Shown: in pieces, positions 62,066 to 64,000 of the stretch | Numbering within the stretch: the first letter of the stretch is position 1 | Layout of the letters: every line of letters starts with the position of its first letter | Assembly: GCF_000733925.1 (NCBI RefSeq) | Contig: NZ_JPOO01000003.1 | Location: forward strand, 372,001 to 436,000 | DNA: 64,000 nucleotides | Direction: 5' to 3' | Source of the DNA: Arenibacter algicola | Lineage (GTDB): Bacteria > Bacteroidota > Bacteroidia > Flavobacteriales > Flavobacteriaceae | Notes under the pieces: model-generated | What the model saw: only the letters and a program-made list of their open reading frames with translations | Databases searched by the model: none | What the model was told of the DNA's origin: nothing | Made by a program: the position numbers and the translations under genes

Positions 62066-63349
62066 ATGAAATCAATTTTACATAGCATTTTATTTTCAGT
62101 GCTCATACTTTCGTGTTCCTCCCCCAAGAAATCCGATCAACTACTAGTTGTAAATCAACCTGCCGAATTCGAATCCCAAGAAGCAATTTGGCTAATATGG
62201 CCATCAACCGATCATAAGGAAGGAGAGTCCGTTGAACAAGTTACTCTTGCCATTGTAGAAGCTTTATTAGGGGATATTGATATAGTGATAACTTGCAAGG
62301 ACAAAGAACTTTTGGCCCATGCCCAAGAAAACCTAAAGAAGCATTTTGGGGAATTGCCAAAACTTAAACTTCTGGTAGTCCCCTCCATTGAGATCTGGGC
62401 ACGTGACATGGGCCCTATATTTGTAGAGACCGATCAAAATACTTTGGCCATTGCCGATTTTAATTTTAATTCCTGGGGTTATTCCGATACTTTGAACATA
62501 GATACCAAAACAGAGGAATTGTATGACGAACGGGTGGCAAAACATTTTAATCTGCCCGTGATTTCGAGTGCCATGATCAGCGAAGGGGGAAATAGGGAGG
62601 TAAATGGAAGAGGTACCCTAATTACAACAGAAGCCGTTGAAATGGACAGAAATCCGCATATGACCAAGGCCGAGATGGAGAGTGAATACAAAAGGCTCCT
62701 GGGTGTTAAGAAGATTATCTGGTTGAAGCAGGGTTTGGTGGAAGATGATCATACTTTCCTTGGCCCAATAACCACTTTGGACGGACACAGTGCTTACACA
62801 GTAGTTACTACCAATGGTCATGTTGATGAATTTGCCCGATTTGTAAATGATTCCACCATCCTCATGGCAAAGGTAGATAGCGTGGAATATAACGATCCCA
62901 TAGCATGGGAAAACCATAAACGAATGGAAGAGAATTACAAAATATTGTCAGGATCAACGGATCAGGACGGCAAGCCATTTACCATTATCAGAATGCCTCT
63001 TCCTGGAACTATTTTTTCAACCATGAATCCAGGAGACTATGTTTATGAGTACATTAAAACACTCGATTACAGGAACGGCAGTACTTTCCCCAATGGAGAA
63101 CCCATAAAAGTCATGGCCGCACTCAGCTACCTTAATTTCATAATTACCAACAAGGTGGTTATTGGTCAAAGTTGTTGGCGGGAAGGAATGCCCGATGAAC
63201 TAAAACTAAAGGATGAAAACGCAGCTCAAATTTTGCAGTCCGTTTTTCCCGATCGAAAAATAATCATGATCGATGCCCTTGCCGTAAATTTAGGTGGTGG
63301 AGGCATTCATTGCATCAGTATGCACCAGCCGTTATTTTCTTCCAATTAG
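62066..63349 (+). CDS. Agmatine deiminase / peptidylarginine deiminase-family lipoprotein
   Basis: 427 aa. Lipobox LILSC with Cys17 points to export and lipid anchoring, whereas classical agmatine deiminase is cytoplasmic. Pentein-fold catalytic motifs are present: IWARDMGPIFVE (Asp), ISEGGNREVNGRGTLITTEA, EDDHTFLGPITT (His region) and nucleophile C416 in GGGIHCISMHQP. The family converts agmatine or peptidyl-arginine guanidino groups to ureido groups. The exported form could act on arginine-containing peptides or agmatine outside the cytoplasm (inference). Single gene in the repeat-rich region. Confidence 0.9.
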   Translation: MKSILHSILFSVLILSCSSPKKSDQLLVVNQPAEFESQEAIWLIWPSTDHKEGESVEQVTLAIVEALLGDIDIVITCKDKELLAHAQENLKKHFGELPKLKLLVVPSIEIWARDMGPIFVETDQNTLAIADFNFNSWGYSDTLNIDTKTEELYDERVAKHFNLPVISSAMISEGGNREVNGRGTLITTEAVEMDRNPHMTKAEMESEYKRLLGVKKIIWLKQGLVEDDHTFLGPITTLDGHSAYTVVTTNGHVDEFARFVNDSTILMAKVDSVEYNDPIAWENHKRMEENYKILSGSTDQDGKPFTIIRMPLPGTIFSTMNPGDYVYEYIKTLDYRNGSTFPNGEPIKVMAALSYLNFIITNKVVIGQSCWREGMPDELKLKDENAAQILQSVFPDRKIIMIDALAVNLGGGGIHCISMHQPLFSSN

Positions 63350-63403
63350 AGATAATAAGGTATAAGTTTTCTCATCAGTTTACCCTACACTCAATCCCCT
63401 ACA

Positions 63404-63510
63404 GGGAGGGGAATAATTCATGATTATTGTTGGACTTAGGTGAAATCAAAACTCCAATCAAAATAAGTCAGATCTCAGTAAGGATGTATTCAATGAAAGC
63501 ATGCGGATTT
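63404..63510 (+). repeat. Dispersed ~100-bp repeat, copy B
   Basis: GGAGGGGAATAATTCATGAT, then TATTGTTGGAC and GGTGAAATCAA, matching copy A at 59231-59335. Preceded by CTCAATCCCCTACAGGG, a variant of the palindrome arm seen around the DUF559 ORF. Confidence 0.75.
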
Positions 63511-63711
63511 TCCAGTCAACAAACAACGTCCTTCCATTAATTCCGGTTCCCATATGTTAATGTTGAAAGGTGCAGAGAAACTGATTAGCAAATACGAAAA
63601 GCACCAACTGGGACATTGAAAAACCAAAAAGGGCTTTCAACTTAAGGGGTGTAGTGTATTGTAAGGATGAGATTTTGCGTAGCGGTCAATGCTATATAGG
63701 CATGGACCAGC

Positions 63712-63739
63712 TTTGAACCTAGAACCTTGAACCTTGAAC
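63712..63739 (-). repeat. Heptanucleotide tandem repeat x4, opposite orientation
   Basis: On the minus strand GTTCAAG, GTTCAAG, GTTCTAG, GTTCAAA. Ends 3 bp before the stop codon of the minus-strand hydrolase. Confidence 0.85.
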
Positions 63740-63742
63740 TCC

Positions 63743-64000
63743 TTATTCCCAATGCAACTGGACCAGATCATTGGCGGTATTCAGTTTGTTATGAGGGGTA
63801 GTCTGTCCATATATTTCCTTCACTATTGCATACAGATCCGGGATCACGGTTTTGGCAATTTTACTATTGTTGCTCAATAGTACACAGATTCCCAGATCGG
63901 CTTCCGGATAAATAGCTATTTCATTTCTATAGTTGTTGACACTTCCCCCATGATGCCAAATAGTTTTTTCTTGGTCCGAGTCCTTCTCCATGAATTTATG
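63743..64000 (-). CDS. Beta-lactamase-fold serine hydrolase, 5' end outside window
   Basis: Only the last ~85 codons are visible; the frame stays open through position 64000, so the Met at 63991 is internal. TIWHHGGSVNNYRNEIAIYP contains the H-x-G motif (third active-site motif of class C beta-lactamase-like/PBP4* proteins), and EADLGICVLLSNNSKIAKTV is the final strand typical of the family. The catalytic SxxK and YxN motifs would lie upstream of the window end. Stops next to the heptad repeat. Confidence 0.8.
   Translation of the reverse strand, partial: HKFMEKDSDQEKTIWHHGGSVNNYRNEIAIYPEADLGICVLLSNNSKIAKTVIPDLYAIVKEIYGQTTPHNKLNTANDLVQLHWE

Larger units (their letters stand above)
63350..63742. 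other. Gene-free gap with dispersed and heptad repeats
   Basis: 393 bp between convergent genes. Holds repeat copy B (63404-63510), the inverted string CCCCTACAGGGAGGGG (63395-63411) and the heptad array at 63712-63739. No coding frame longer than short fragments. Confidence 0.6.

Overview
The window looks like a chromosomal segment of a marine Flavobacteriaceae bacterium (Bacteroidota). The reasons are paired SusC/SusD outer-membrane nutrient systems, a hybrid two-component regulator of the HTCS type, TTG-N18/19-TAnnTTTG promoters, RteC and IntDOT-like recombinase genes, the Flavobacteriaceae families DUF6520, DUF6952 and DUF7793, low GC, weak ribosome binding sites and frequent TTG/GTG starts. 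I cannot name the genus.

Layout. 1-6.6 kb: a SusC (5' end outside the window), its SusD and a secreted M16 zinc peptidase, probably a peptide or protein uptake locus. 6.6-9.1 kb (minus): a DUF6520 small exported protein, a MauE-like redox membrane protein, a HAMP-PAS-AraC regulator and a STAS-like protein. 9.2-11.7 kb: an alpha-oxoamine synthase fused to a GNAT domain. 11.7-14.8 kb: an integration scar or island edge with RteC, a small winged-helix-like ORF, a tyrosine recombinase and tRNA-Ser(UGA). 14.9-17.5 kb: TauE/SafE, a nitroreductase and a DegT/StrS aminotransferase. 17.7-30.5 kb: a polysaccharide utilization locus (DUF1080 protein, SusC, SusD, GH92 glycosidase, HTCS sensor/regulator), likely for alpha-mannose-containing glycans. 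30.6-38.7 kb (minus): a housekeeping and redox gene train (peroxiredoxin, thioredoxin, DUF6952, Tpx, DgkA, FtsK, LolA, LptF/G, RibB). 39.2-45.7 kb: NhaC antiporter and PLP lyase with a divergent Lrp regulator, Lpd, a double CDGSH protein and a DUF1624 membrane acyltransferase. 45.8-58.5 kb (plus): FMN reductase, PabB, alpha/beta hydrolase, TilS, DsbD, CocE-type hydrolase, penicillin-acylase-type amidase and the YifB/ComM ATPase.

56.4-64 kb is different in kind. It has long non-coding gaps, a 168-bp tandem array carrying silent copies of the comM 3' end, a truncated M28 peptidase, a DUF559 nuclease ORF bracketed by inverted GC-rich palindromes, a dispersed ~100-bp repeat pair, heptanucleotide tandem repeats, and three lone genes (DUF3500, an agmatine-deiminase-like lipoprotein, and a beta-lactamase-fold hydrolase cut by the window end). 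The palindrome core shared by the array, the DUF559 flanks and the solo repeats is the best candidate here for an under-described element. All assignments are by reading motifs; no database search was run.
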